64,000 bases of DNA from an uncultured Prevotellaceae bacterium (lineage in GTDB: Bacteria; Bacteroidota; Bacteroidia; Bacteroidales; Bacteroidaceae), in assembly GCA_902792635.1 (NCBI GenBank), contig CADBAG010000002.1, positions 126,918-190,917 of the forward strand. Direction: 5' to 3'. The notes beneath the pieces were generated by a model, which did not search any database, was not told the DNA's origin, and was given only the letters and a program-made list of their open reading frames with translations. The first letter of the stretch is position 1; every line of letters begins with the position of its first letter. Shown here piece by piece: positions 1 to 7,649 of this stretch. A program made the position numbers and the translations under genes.

Positions 1-58
1 AGACGTACCCTTCACGACGTATCTTCTCAAAGTTCTGTATACCTATTGGATATTTCAT
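1..58 (-). CDS. AAA-ATPase-like / PD-(D/E)XK family protein, N-terminal fragment cut by window edge
   Basis: Reads MKYPIGIQNFEKIRREGYV on the minus strand from an ATG at 58-56 and runs off the left edge. These 19 residues are identical to the start of the complete paralogue at 7650-9200, so this is a second copy of the same family (AAA-ATPase_like plus C-terminal PD-(D/E)XK domain). Its upstream DNA carries a Bacteroidota promoter and a paired 17-bp repeat. Only the first 19 codons are visible, so it is not known whether the copy is intact. Confidence 0.85.
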   Translation of the reverse strand, partial: MKYPIGIQNFEKIRREGYV

Positions 59-83
59 AGTTTGCAATATACATTGTCGGTCA

Positions 84-116
84 CAAAGTTACGAAATAAC
101 TTTTGGAAAAGGCAAT
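84..116 (-). promoter_or_regulatory. Promoter of the left-edge AAA-ATPase gene
   Basis: On the minus strand the -7 box TAACTTTG (84-91) matches the Bacteroidota consensus TAnnTTTG. An ATTG at 113-116 lies 21 bp upstream as a near match to the -33 TTTG. The -33 region is inside the 17-bp repeat at 99-115, so a protein bound to the repeat would compete with or contact RNA polymerase. The -7 box sits about 26 bp upstream of the start codon. Confidence 0.6.
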
Positions 117-148
117 ATTAAGCTAAAAATGACTTTTGGAAAAGGCAA
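99..148. repeat. Paired 17-bp repeat, 33-bp spacing, upstream of AAA-ATPase copy
   Basis: ACTTTTGGAAAAGGCAA occurs at 99-115 and 132-148, exactly 33 bp apart. Each contains an interrupted dyad (CTTTT, 2 bp, AAAAG). The same pair with the same 33-bp spacing and nearly the same 16-bp linker recurs in inverse orientation at 9216-9265. The arrangement resembles a paired operator on one face of the helix, overlapping the promoter at 84-116. The binding protein is unknown. Confidence 0.7.
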
Positions 149-176
149 AAATGACACAAAAATAACTTTTACAACA

Positions 177-210
177 GAAAAAGAGGCAGACTAACAATAG
201 CCTGCCTCTT
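177..210 (-). terminator. Intrinsic terminator of the susC-susD-lipoprotein operon
   Basis: On the minus strand a 9-bp perfect stem (AAGAGGCAG at 181-189 paired with CTGCCTCTT at 202-210) with a 12-nt loop is followed by a run of U. It lies 25 bp past the stop codon of the lipoprotein gene ending at 235. Confidence 0.8.
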
Positions 211-234
211 CACATAATATATGATTTTAAACGA

Positions 235-1119
235 TTAGTTATTCACAAACTTGACGTCACGGATGAAGTCTGTACCAGCACCAAAAGATCCCGCACTGAC
301 ACTATGGTTCCAAACCAACACGAACATCTTGCTTGCAGACAGATAACCACCGAAGGTATTCTTGTTTACATCGTCTACATACTTCGACTCATCATTGGTT
401 TCAGCAGCCCAAGCATAACTTACCATTCCGTAGGTTTGATAAGAGAAGCCAGCCTGTACTTTAGATGCTTCGCTACCATCGGAATTGACCATTTCGAACT
501 CCTGCTTGTCACCGGTCTCCTTGTTCCACTTAAAGAAGAAGTTATAACCAGAAACACCATCGATAGACTCGAACAAGTTCTTGATACGATAAACATCCAG
601 AGCGGGAGAATATTCAATCGTGACAGGCCACTGTGTACCCGTGAAGAACTCCTCATCGTATGTACCAGTAGCGACGGTCTCATAGTCTTCCTTCACTACC
701 TCCACTTTGTAGGTGTTCACCTCACCGTTGTTCTTCTTGTAAGAGTTGGTGTAGCTCTCAGGAATGCGGATAACGAAGTCATAATCTGAGTTTAACTTCA
801 TATCCGAACTCGGAGTAACAGTGAGTGTTGCCAATGAGTCACCAGCAGCGAAGTCAACATTCTCAGGCACTGTCCAACCTTCGGGAACAGAAACTTTCTC
901 GACAGGTACAGTGAGCGTACCGGAAGTAGTGTGACGGTTGAGCACAACATCGAAGGTTGTTGCAGTCTTTGCCATCACGGGGTTAGAATAAGACTGGAAG
1001 GTGACATCGTTGGCACCTGCAGCAGCTCCCGGTGTATAGTCATCGTCGTCACTGCAAGAAGCCAGCGACAGAGCGCCGACAAACAGAGCACCGACAACAA
1101 ATAATTTATCTATTCTCAT
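235..1119 (-). CDS. Surface lipoprotein downstream of SusCD, function unassigned
   Basis: A 294-residue protein with a lipoprotein signal peptide ending LSLASC at about residue 22. The cysteine is followed by SDDDD, which fits the surface-export signal described for Bacteroides lipoproteins, so the protein is probably displayed outside the outer membrane. The rest looks like two beta-rich modules: residues ~35-140 resemble a Calx-beta-like or Ig-like fold, and ~150-294 form a second aromatic-rich domain. It is the last gene of the operon, 37 bp after susD, a position often held by SusE/SusF-like glycan-binding proteins. That role is inferred from position; I recognise no specific family. Confidence 0.75.
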   Translation of the reverse strand: MRIDKLFVVGALFVGALSLASCSDDDDYTPGAAAGANDVTFQSYSNPVMAKTATTFDVVLNRHTTSGTLTVPVEKVSVPEGWTVPENVDFAAGDSLATLTVTPSSDMKLNSDYDFVIRIPESYTNSYKKNNGEVNTYKVEVVKEDYETVATGTYDEEFFTGTQWPVTIEYSPALDVYRIKNLFESIDGVSGYNFFFKWNKETGDKQEFEMVNSDGSEASKVQAGFSYQTYGMVSYAWAAETNDESKYVDDVNKNTFGGYLSASKMFVLVWNHSVSAGSFGAGTDFIRDVKFVNN

Positions 1120-1156
1120 GATTATTCTATTTGTATGTTATAGTGAATATATCCTA

Positions 1157-2833
1157 TTAGTCAGTCACACCATCGCGCAGGTTGCCGTTCTGACCTGCAA
1201 CTGGCAGTGCACCACCCTCGTTATCAACGATACTGAGGTTGTTATCCAGCTCGCCCTGCGGGAAGCGCATGTTGAGCCAACCGTCGTCAGCAGCGATGTT
1301 AAACTGATAAGCAGCTGGGAAGTTGTTTTCCACACCCTGATGGAAACGCACGATAGGCTTGCCCAGACGCTTTGCATCCGGAGTGAAGAAGCCCTCGCCC
1401 CAAAGTTCGACACGACGCTGGAACCAGATCTCGTCAACGAGTGAAAGGTTACGGCCGTTGATGTCATAGCTCGGATCACGATATGTCTTCACGAAGTTGG
1501 TAAGGATCTCGCGAGCCTTAGACTCATTGCCGCTGCGTGCATAACCTTCTGCAGCGATGAGATACATCTCCTCAATACGCATCAAGGGGAAGTCACTCAT
1601 GTTCGTAGTGTTACCTACACCGTTCTTCATACCGAACTTGATAGAAGTGTAAGGTTCCAAAGCGACCTTACTACCATCGGAGGTTGTGAAGTCAGCAATC
1701 TCATCACCGGTAGCTGTTTTTCCATCCGCAGTCCAAGTGAGATTAGCCCAGTTAGGAGAATGCTTCTTGGCATCCAGCCACCAGCCCTTACGCACGTCAG
1801 TAGAAGGGATCTTATCATAGAGGAGCTTGTTGATAACCGGAGTGTTACCAGTTGCAGCAGCATAACCGTCGCCCGAGAAAGGACTGATCCAAGAAGATGC
1901 ACTCTGATAGTTAGCGTTCGTGTGATCCTGTGCATCAGCCTCTGTGCGCAGTGCGCCCCAGATCCAAGCATGACCATCACCGCTCGTAGCATCATCAAAG
2001 CCAGGAACACTTACCTCCTCGCGAGTAGCGGGAGTGTAACGACCGCTGTTGATGACCTTTTCTGCGTCAGCAGCAGCTGCTGCCCAGTTACCCATATAGA
2101 GGTTGGCACGGGCACGGAGTCCGTAAGCCACATCGACATTGATGTACTGCTTGTCGGAACGAGCTACACCTAAATGCTCAACAGCATAGTTCAGGTCGTT
2201 CATGATGGCGGCATACACCAGACGCACGGTAGCACGGGGGTTATGCGTAGCATCAACACTGTCGGAGAGCAGAGGCACACAAGGCTTATCAGCCGACGTA
2301 GCGTAACTGAACTGGAAGTAAGGAGCCAACATCAGATAGTCGTAGGCGCGCATTGCGCGAGCTGCTGCAATATAAGATACAGCTGTAGAGTCGGTTGTGC
2401 CGGCAGGATAAGAAGCGATCACCTGATTGGCAACACCCATCTGTGTGTAAGGGATGGTGTAGCGAATACGCGGGTTAGCGTACTGAGCATTACGGGATGT
2501 CAGCTCATCAGCCACAGAGAACCAGTTGTAGTTGTTGTCGCCGCAGGCTGCATCAGCACCCTCGAGGTCACCGGAGAGGAGAGCCATGACCATACCGAAG
2601 TCATCGGCACGAGTACCACTGCTCAGACCACTCGTACCACCCTTGCCTAAGTAGTTGAACATACCATCGAAGGTAGCCTTCACACGAGTAGGGATAGCCT
2701 CGTTAGTGGCAAGACGCTCGTCCTGAGACAAATATTTGTTTCCCTCATAGTCTTGCTCGTTCAGGTCGTTGCACGCAGAGAAGGTCAGCAGTGCAGCAGA
2801 AGCCATAAGCAAGTATATCTTGTTTTTCTTCAT
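1157..2833 (-). CDS. SusD/RagB-family nutrient-binding outer-membrane lipoprotein
   Basis: A 558-residue lipoprotein with signal peptide MKKNKIYLLMASAALLTFSAC (lipobox FSAC). The start at 2833 is preferred because a longer reading frame would place an arginine/histidine-rich stretch ahead of the signal peptide. SusD proteins cap the SusC barrel and capture substrate before import. The C-terminal motif RRVELWGEGF is typical of the family. It follows its susC partner by 61 bp. No glycoside hydrolase sits in this operon, so the substrate cannot be inferred; it may be a peptide or glycan. The same WFQRRVELWGEGF stretch recurs in the susD remnant at 7113-7358. Confidence 0.92.
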   Translation of the reverse strand: MKKNKIYLLMASAALLTFSACNDLNEQDYEGNKYLSQDERLATNEAIPTRVKATFDGMFNYLGKGGTSGLSSGTRADDFGMVMALLSGDLEGADAACGDNNYNWFSVADELTSRNAQYANPRIRYTIPYTQMGVANQVIASYPAGTTDSTAVSYIAAARAMRAYDYLMLAPYFQFSYATSADKPCVPLLSDSVDATHNPRATVRLVYAAIMNDLNYAVEHLGVARSDKQYINVDVAYGLRARANLYMGNWAAAAADAEKVINSGRYTPATREEVSVPGFDDATSGDGHAWIWGALRTEADAQDHTNANYQSASSWISPFSGDGYAAATGNTPVINKLLYDKIPSTDVRKGWWLDAKKHSPNWANLTWTADGKTATGDEIADFTTSDGSKVALEPYTSIKFGMKNGVGNTTNMSDFPLMRIEEMYLIAAEGYARSGNESKAREILTNFVKTYRDPSYDINGRNLSLVDEIWFQRRVELWGEGFFTPDAKRLGKPIVRFHQGVENNFPAAYQFNIAADDGWLNMRFPQGELDNNLSIVDNEGGALPVAGQNGNLRDGVTD

Positions 2834-2894
2834 TTGTATTAACTTTTTAGTGTTGCTCCGGCTATGATGCCGGAGCAATAAACAAACGTTATGT

Positions 2895-5800
2895 TTAGAA
2901 TGTCAGCTGGATACCGGCTGTGATGGTGCGCATAGCAGGATAACCACCGCCACCGATAAGAGCAGAACCACTGGTGTAACCACCGACACCCATATAGGTA
3001 CGTGGGTCAAGACCCTTACGTGCACTGACGAGGAAGAGGTTCTCAGCAGAGACGTAAACACGCAGGTTGCTGATAGCCAAGCGCTGCATGAGCTGCTTGG
3101 GGAAGGTGTAACCCAACGACACATTGTTGAGGTTGAGATAGTCGGAACTTGTCAGGTAAGTATCGACAGAGTTCTGACCTACGTTACCACCATCAGCAGC
3201 GAGCGATGACAGGACAGGGATGTTGCTGTTCGGGTTCGTGATAGGATCCCAGCCTTTGAGCACATCCTTATGAAGGGTCTGACCGGCATTGCCTACAACA
3301 GTCATATACTGCTGGTACATACCATCGTAGATCTTACCGCCGAGCTGATAAGAGAACTGGAAGCCTAAGTCAAGCTGACCTGCATTGGACGGAGTCCATG
3401 TAAGGTTGAAGCCGAAGCCACCATAAAGATCCGGGTTGACATCACCCAAGTCGTAGCGCGTAGCACTGGTAATATCACTTGTTGTGGTCTGGCCGGTTAC
3501 ATTGCCATCAGCATCTGTCACATCCTTATAGAAGAGGGGCTGACCATTTGTCTTGTCAACACCAGCAGACTTATACATGTAAGCCTCGTAGATGCTGCCG
3601 CCGACACGCAGGATAGAACTTCCACCCTTGATACCATTCTCCTTCACGGAAGGATCGAGGTCGGTGATCTCATTCTTGAAGTGAGTGAGGTTGAGGTTTC
3701 CGCTCAGTGTGAAGTGACGAGTCTTGATGATATCACCATTCACAGTGAACTCGATACCCTTGTTCACCATCTCACCTACGTTAGCAGGATAAGATGTAAC
3801 GGCAGAACCGGAAGACAGAGGAAGGCTCTTCATATAGAGCAGGTCTGTGGTCTTCTTGTGGAAGTAATCGATGGTACCGTTCAAACGGTTGTTGAAGAGG
3901 GCGAAGTCAGCACCGACGTTCCACTCACCGCTCTTCTCCCATGTCAGGTCAGAGTTGCCGCGGAACACCTGAACAGAGGTGTATGACTTAGTGGTCTCAT
4001 TGTAGGAAATCTTGTAGAAGTCTGACCAAGGATGGAAACGGAAGTCATCGCGGGCGAGATTCTCACCTGAATTCATGTTATCATTACCCTGGACACCATA
4101 GCTCACCTTGAGCTTCAGGAGGTCTACCCAATCAGCATGGAACCACTTCTCCTTGTTGATCTGCCAGCCGGCTGATGCTGACCAGAAGGTACCCCAACGA
4201 TGACCGGGAGCGAAGATAGAGCTACCATCACGACGGAGAGAGAACTCACCATAGTAGCGCTCATCATAGTTGTAGTCGGCACGGAAGAAGTAACCGTCAC
4301 GAACCAGACGGTCGGTATAAGAGCCCTGGTCCATGTTGGCACGGCCGTAAGCGTTACCGATCTCAGCAATGAACGGATCGAAGAGATGATCGTTTGAACC
4401 ATACAGCTCTGACTCCTTATAATAATAGTGCTCGTAACCTGCAAGGAGGTTCACAGCATGCTTGCCAAACTGCTTGTCATAGTTGGCGGTGTAGATCTGG
4501 TTGGTTGAGAAGTTGCGCGTTGTGGCATTATATGCGATACCGTCTACACTGGCGTTGGTCGAGAAACGGCTGTGCAGATAGTTGTACTGACCGGTGCGGT
4601 TGAACAGCGTGAAGTTGGCTGCCAGGTTCAGACCGTCAACAGGAGTGATGGTCATCACCCAGTTGCCACGGAACTGATCGAAGTCAGCATTCTTTCGGTC
4701 GTATTCGTTGTTGGCCATAGCGTTACCAGAGATAGCCGGACGCTTGAAGTTGGTCTGGTTCATATCATAGGTAGGACCACCAATCTCGTTGGTAACGATA
4801 TTGCCCTCAGCATCGCGCACATACATAGGATAGATAGGTGCGATCTTCGTAGCGATATCATAGAGGTTATCACTGGATCCGTAAGTATCAGCATCAAACG
4901 ATGGACGCTGTGTCTTGATGTGCGTATAGTCAATGTTAGAGGCCAGTTTCAACCAGCTCTTAGCCTGATACTCCACATTGCTGCGAGCAGTGAAACGCTC
5001 AAAGTTAGAGTTCTTTACCGAACCACCATCCTTGAGGTATCCGAGGTTGTTGTAGTAAGACACCTTATCAGAGCTACCATTCAGACCGAGGTTGTATTCC
5101 TGGCGGAATGCTGAATTGTTGATAGCATCATAGTAATCATCCGGCATGTAGGTGTACTGACCGTCAGAGTAGCCAAGCTTGGCATTAGGATTGAGCTTGA
5201 AGTTTGTACCAATGAGGTTCTCGCCAGCGGGCACTGTGTAGACCTGATAGCCGAGACCACCGTTGTTCTCGTTGTAGAGGTTGTCGGTAGCGAACTTGTA
5301 AGCCTCCTCAGCAGTGCTGCCATGGAGATACTTAGAGTTGTACATAGCCTTGAACCAAGTCTCATAATACTGACCCGGATCCGTGATAATGTCGTAGCGG
5401 GGCACCTCACGGTGGTTGGAACCGAGCTTTGCATCGAAGGTGATGCGTGCAGCACCTGCGCCACGGCTCTTCTTGGTGGTGATAATGACAACACCGTTAG
5501 AACCACGGGCACCGTAGATAGCTGCGGAAGCAGCATCCTTCAGGACGGTCATCTCCTGGATATCAGCAGGGTTGATAGCAGCGATATCGCCATCGTAAGG
5601 AGCACCGTCAACGATGTACAGAGGCTCCGTGCTGGCGCTCATTGAACCGATACCACGGATGCGGATCTTCGGTGTTGCACCAGGCTCACCACTGGAAGTC
5701 TCAAGCTGTACACCAGCAACGCTACCGGTCAGGGCCTGTGTAGCATTGGAGACAATGTGCTTAGAGATATCGTCGGCCTTCATCTCGCCGGCAGCACCGG

Positions 5801-6143
5801 TGAAAGAAGAACGTTTCTGAGTACCGTAAGCCACAACCATCACCTCGTCGAGGTTGTGCTCATCGTTCTGCAGAGTGACCTTAATATTCTGTCCAGCCTT
5901 CACGGTCTGGTCTTTCATACCAAGGTAACTTACTGTAAGTTTTGAATTGGCGGGTGCAGAGATGGAGAAATGACCATCTACATCAGTAACAGTGCCGGTC
6001 TTCGTGCCGTCCACTCTCACTGCTGCTCCCACGATGGGTTCACCGTTATTGTCATAGACAGTACCGGAGACCGTAGACTGTGCCAGTGCCACTCCTGTCA
6101 TCAGGAACAGACCGGCTAAAAGCATCGTAAGTCTTTTTAGCAT
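2895..6143 (-). CDS. SusC/RagA-family TonB-linked outer-membrane transporter
   Basis: A 1082-residue TonB-dependent transporter. Residues 1-21 are a signal peptide ending ALA. Residues ~24-100 form a carboxypeptidase-regulatory-like beta domain typical of SusC. The sequence DEVMVVAYGTQKRSSFTG at ~100-117 leads into the plug domain. The remainder is a 22-strand barrel ending with the usual aromatic terminus AGIQLTF. It imports the substrate captured by its SusD partner using TonB energy. It is the first gene of a three-gene operon with a good promoter ~147 bp upstream. Confidence 0.95.
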   Translation of the reverse strand: MLKRLTMLLAGLFLMTGVALAQSTVSGTVYDNNGEPIVGAAVRVDGTKTGTVTDVDGHFSISAPANSKLTVSYLGMKDQTVKAGQNIKVTLQNDEHNLDEVMVVAYGTQKRSSFTGAAGEMKADDISKHIVSNATQALTGSVAGVQLETSSGEPGATPKIRIRGIGSMSASTEPLYIVDGAPYDGDIAAINPADIQEMTVLKDAASAAIYGARGSNGVVIITTKKSRGAGAARITFDAKLGSNHREVPRYDIITDPGQYYETWFKAMYNSKYLHGSTAEEAYKFATDNLYNENNGGLGYQVYTVPAGENLIGTNFKLNPNAKLGYSDGQYTYMPDDYYDAINNSAFRQEYNLGLNGSSDKVSYYNNLGYLKDGGSVKNSNFERFTARSNVEYQAKSWLKLASNIDYTHIKTQRPSFDADTYGSSDNLYDIATKIAPIYPMYVRDAEGNIVTNEIGGPTYDMNQTNFKRPAISGNAMANNEYDRKNADFDQFRGNWVMTITPVDGLNLAANFTLFNRTGQYNYLHSRFSTNASVDGIAYNATTRNFSTNQIYTANYDKQFGKHAVNLLAGYEHYYYKESELYGSNDHLFDPFIAEIGNAYGRANMDQGSYTDRLVRDGYFFRADYNYDERYYGEFSLRRDGSSIFAPGHRWGTFWSASAGWQINKEKWFHADWVDLLKLKVSYGVQGNDNMNSGENLARDDFRFHPWSDFYKISYNETTKSYTSVQVFRGNSDLTWEKSGEWNVGADFALFNNRLNGTIDYFHKKTTDLLYMKSLPLSSGSAVTSYPANVGEMVNKGIEFTVNGDIIKTRHFTLSGNLNLTHFKNEITDLDPSVKENGIKGGSSILRVGGSIYEAYMYKSAGVDKTNGQPLFYKDVTDADGNVTGQTTTSDITSATRYDLGDVNPDLYGGFGFNLTWTPSNAGQLDLGFQFSYQLGGKIYDGMYQQYMTVVGNAGQTLHKDVLKGWDPITNPNSNIPVLSSLAADGGNVGQNSVDTYLTSSDYLNLNNVSLGYTFPKQLMQRLAISNLRVYVSAENLFLVSARKGLDPRTYMGVGGYTSGSALIGGGGYPAMRTITAGIQLTF

Positions 6144-6289
6144 AAACTCTCTGTTTTTATTGATTAATTATTAATATTTTCTTCTCTTGCTCGTTATAAT
6201 TAAATCCCTTGTCTGCACAACTCGGTGGCAGAGGCGGGATGAATTCGTAATTTCTCTTTAATGAATATATCATCCTGATTACAACAATG

Positions 6290-6320
6290 CAAAATTAGAT
6301 AATAAATATGAATGCACAAA
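6290..6320 (-). promoter_or_regulatory. Promoter of the susC-susD operon
   Basis: On the minus strand TTTG (6317-6320), a 19-bp spacer and TAATTTTG (6290-6297) match both elements of the Bacteroidota promoter consensus. The predicted leader before susC at 6143 is about 140 nt. No ECF sigma/anti-sigma pair is adjacent, so I have no evidence for the usual SusC-linked sigma control. Confidence 0.7.
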
Positions 6321-6424
6321 ATATTTATTAAGGAAATAGCTTAATTTTAACACATAGGCTTACAGTTTGTTGCTTTTAAGGCTTTGAAACGAAAAAAAAT
6401 AAGTGTTTGTACCATTGCTATAGC

Positions 6425-7130
6425 TCATTTGCCATTGATCAACCTCTGTACTTTAATGTTTCCTTCCTGCATTTGGTCATTATCTAAAGCGCGAATGTAT
6501 ACCATGGTTGTATCGGGGCGCGTATGTCCCAATGCTTGCGATATGACAGGAAGCGGCACCCCTGATTTATAGGCAAGGCTTGCCCAACTATGCCGCATGG
6601 TATAAGATGTAAGGCCGATATCGATACCAGTCTCTTTGGCGAGTCGTTTCAGAGAACGGTTGTAAGCATTGAGACGTGTGCAGTATTCTTGGTAAGACTT
6701 CGCCTCATTTAAGGAGGATAACAAGGGAAAGACGTATTCAGATGTTTGAGTACTATATATATTAATAATGTGTAGGGCATCGCTGCAAAGTGGTATCTTG
6801 ACCATCTGATGCGTCTTATGCCTCCTATAAACGAGAAGGTTGTCTTTTATCTGCGTTTTCTTCAAATAGGCTATATCCACGAAAGGCATCCCCATGGTGT
6901 AGAAGGAAAACAAGAATAGGTCCCGAGTCATTATGAGTTCTTTGTGCATCCTCAAATCTGCATTCTTTAGTGTGATGATACATTGCTCATTGATAGAGCG
7001 CTTGTCAGTTTTCATTTTACCTGTAAAGCAAGCTTCGAAAGGATGATGGTCAGAGACAAGTCTTTCATCGACAGCCTTGTTATAGATGGCACGCAAAGAC
7101 CGATTGTAGCATGAGGCTGTATGGTTCCAG
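6425..7130 (-). pseudogene. 5'-truncated tyrosine recombinase (Bacteroidota integrase type)
   Basis: The C-terminal catalytic half of a tyrosine recombinase. Visible landmarks are SYTMRHSWAS (box II Arg-His), LGHTRPDTTM (box III His) and the nucleophile Tyr in MVYIRAL. Upstream the frame still reads SCYNRSLRAIYNKAVDE, typical of the core-binding domain, but the homology stops at about 7110-7130. The arm-binding domain and any ATG start are missing and a stop lies at 7166-7168. The nearest in-frame start is a TTG at 7096. The protein should therefore be dead or at most a fragment. Near box I the sequence is FYTMGMPFVD, where I expect an arginine before GM in many relatives (from memory, unverified). 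Confidence 0.8.
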
Positions 7131-7358
7131 CGTCGCGTTGAGCTTTGGGGTGAAGGCTTCTCATACTATGACATCATGCGTCTGAAGAAGCCTATCGACC
7201 GTCGTGGGGCTAATTATGAGTCTTCTGTTACATTCAACATCCCCGCAGAGTCTAAGATTATGCTTTGGATCATCCCTGAGGATGAGGTAAACAACAACAA
7301 GGCTCTTCAGGGCAACAACAACGAGATCGTGTCGGTGCCTAAGCCTGTCGCTCAATAA
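7113..7358 (+). pseudogene. 3' remnant of a susD gene
   Basis: The plus-strand frame reads EAVWFQRRVELWGEGF followed by ~60 residues ending VSVPKPVAQ and a stop at 7356-7358. This is the C-terminal end of a SusD protein, closely matching the equivalent part of the intact susD at 1157-2833 in its conserved motif and then diverging. The N-terminal ~470 residues are absent; the frame joins directly to the truncated recombinase on the other strand. Its own terminator follows, so the fragment is the tail of a formerly complete, oppositely oriented susD operon. Confidence 0.8.
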
Positions 7359-7380
7359 TCTTCTTTATAAATAATATAGA

Positions 7381-7412
7381 AAGCACAACCTCCCACGGGG
7401 TTGTGCTTTTTT
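7381..7412 (+). terminator. Intrinsic terminator after the susD remnant
   Basis: A 10-bp perfect stem (AAGCACAACC at 7381-7390 with GGTTGTGCTT at 7399-7408), an 8-nt loop and a T-run on the plus strand, 22 bp after the susD remnant stop codon. Confidence 0.9.
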
Positions 7413-7443
7413 AATGCTCAATAACTCTCTTATTTACGATCAG

Positions 7444-7503
7444 TAATCAATAGAGTTATCAATCATAATCAACAGAGATATTGGTAATAATCAATAGAGT
7501 TAT
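7444..7503. repeat. Three iteron-like repeats with exact 22-bp period
   Basis: TAATCAATAGAGTTAT at 7444-7459, a variant TAATCAACAGAGATAT at 7466-7481, and TAATCAATAGAGTTAT again at 7488-7503. Starts are exactly 22 bp apart, about two helical turns, so all copies face the same side of the DNA. The array ends 26 bp before the -7 box of the AAA-ATPase gene. This is the usual layout of a cooperative operator or iteron array. The protein that binds is unknown. Confidence 0.75.
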
Positions 7504-7528
7504 TCGTCGAAATCCAAAACTTATTTCG

Positions 7529-7536
7529 TAACTTTG
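7529..7536 (+). promoter_or_regulatory. -7 promoter box of the AAA-ATPase gene
   Basis: TAACTTTG matches TAnnTTTG, and the preceding bases CTTATTTCG closely match those at the left-edge paralogue's promoter (GTTATTTCG). No good TTTG is found at -33, which suggests dependence on an activator, perhaps bound at the three 22-bp repeats. The leader is about 110 nt. Confidence 0.55.
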
Positions 7537-7649
7537 CAGCAGCAAGGTCATTGCGTACTTTGTATAACAGGTAAAAAGCATAATAACGCTTCGCTAAGGA
7601 ATAAAGAATACATCTGTAATAACGCACTATATTACTAAAGCAGACAGCT

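Noticed and set aside
2834..2878. Longer N-terminus for the first SusD
   Set aside because: It would put 15 mostly basic and polar residues ahead of a normal lipoprotein signal peptide; the start at 2833 fits.
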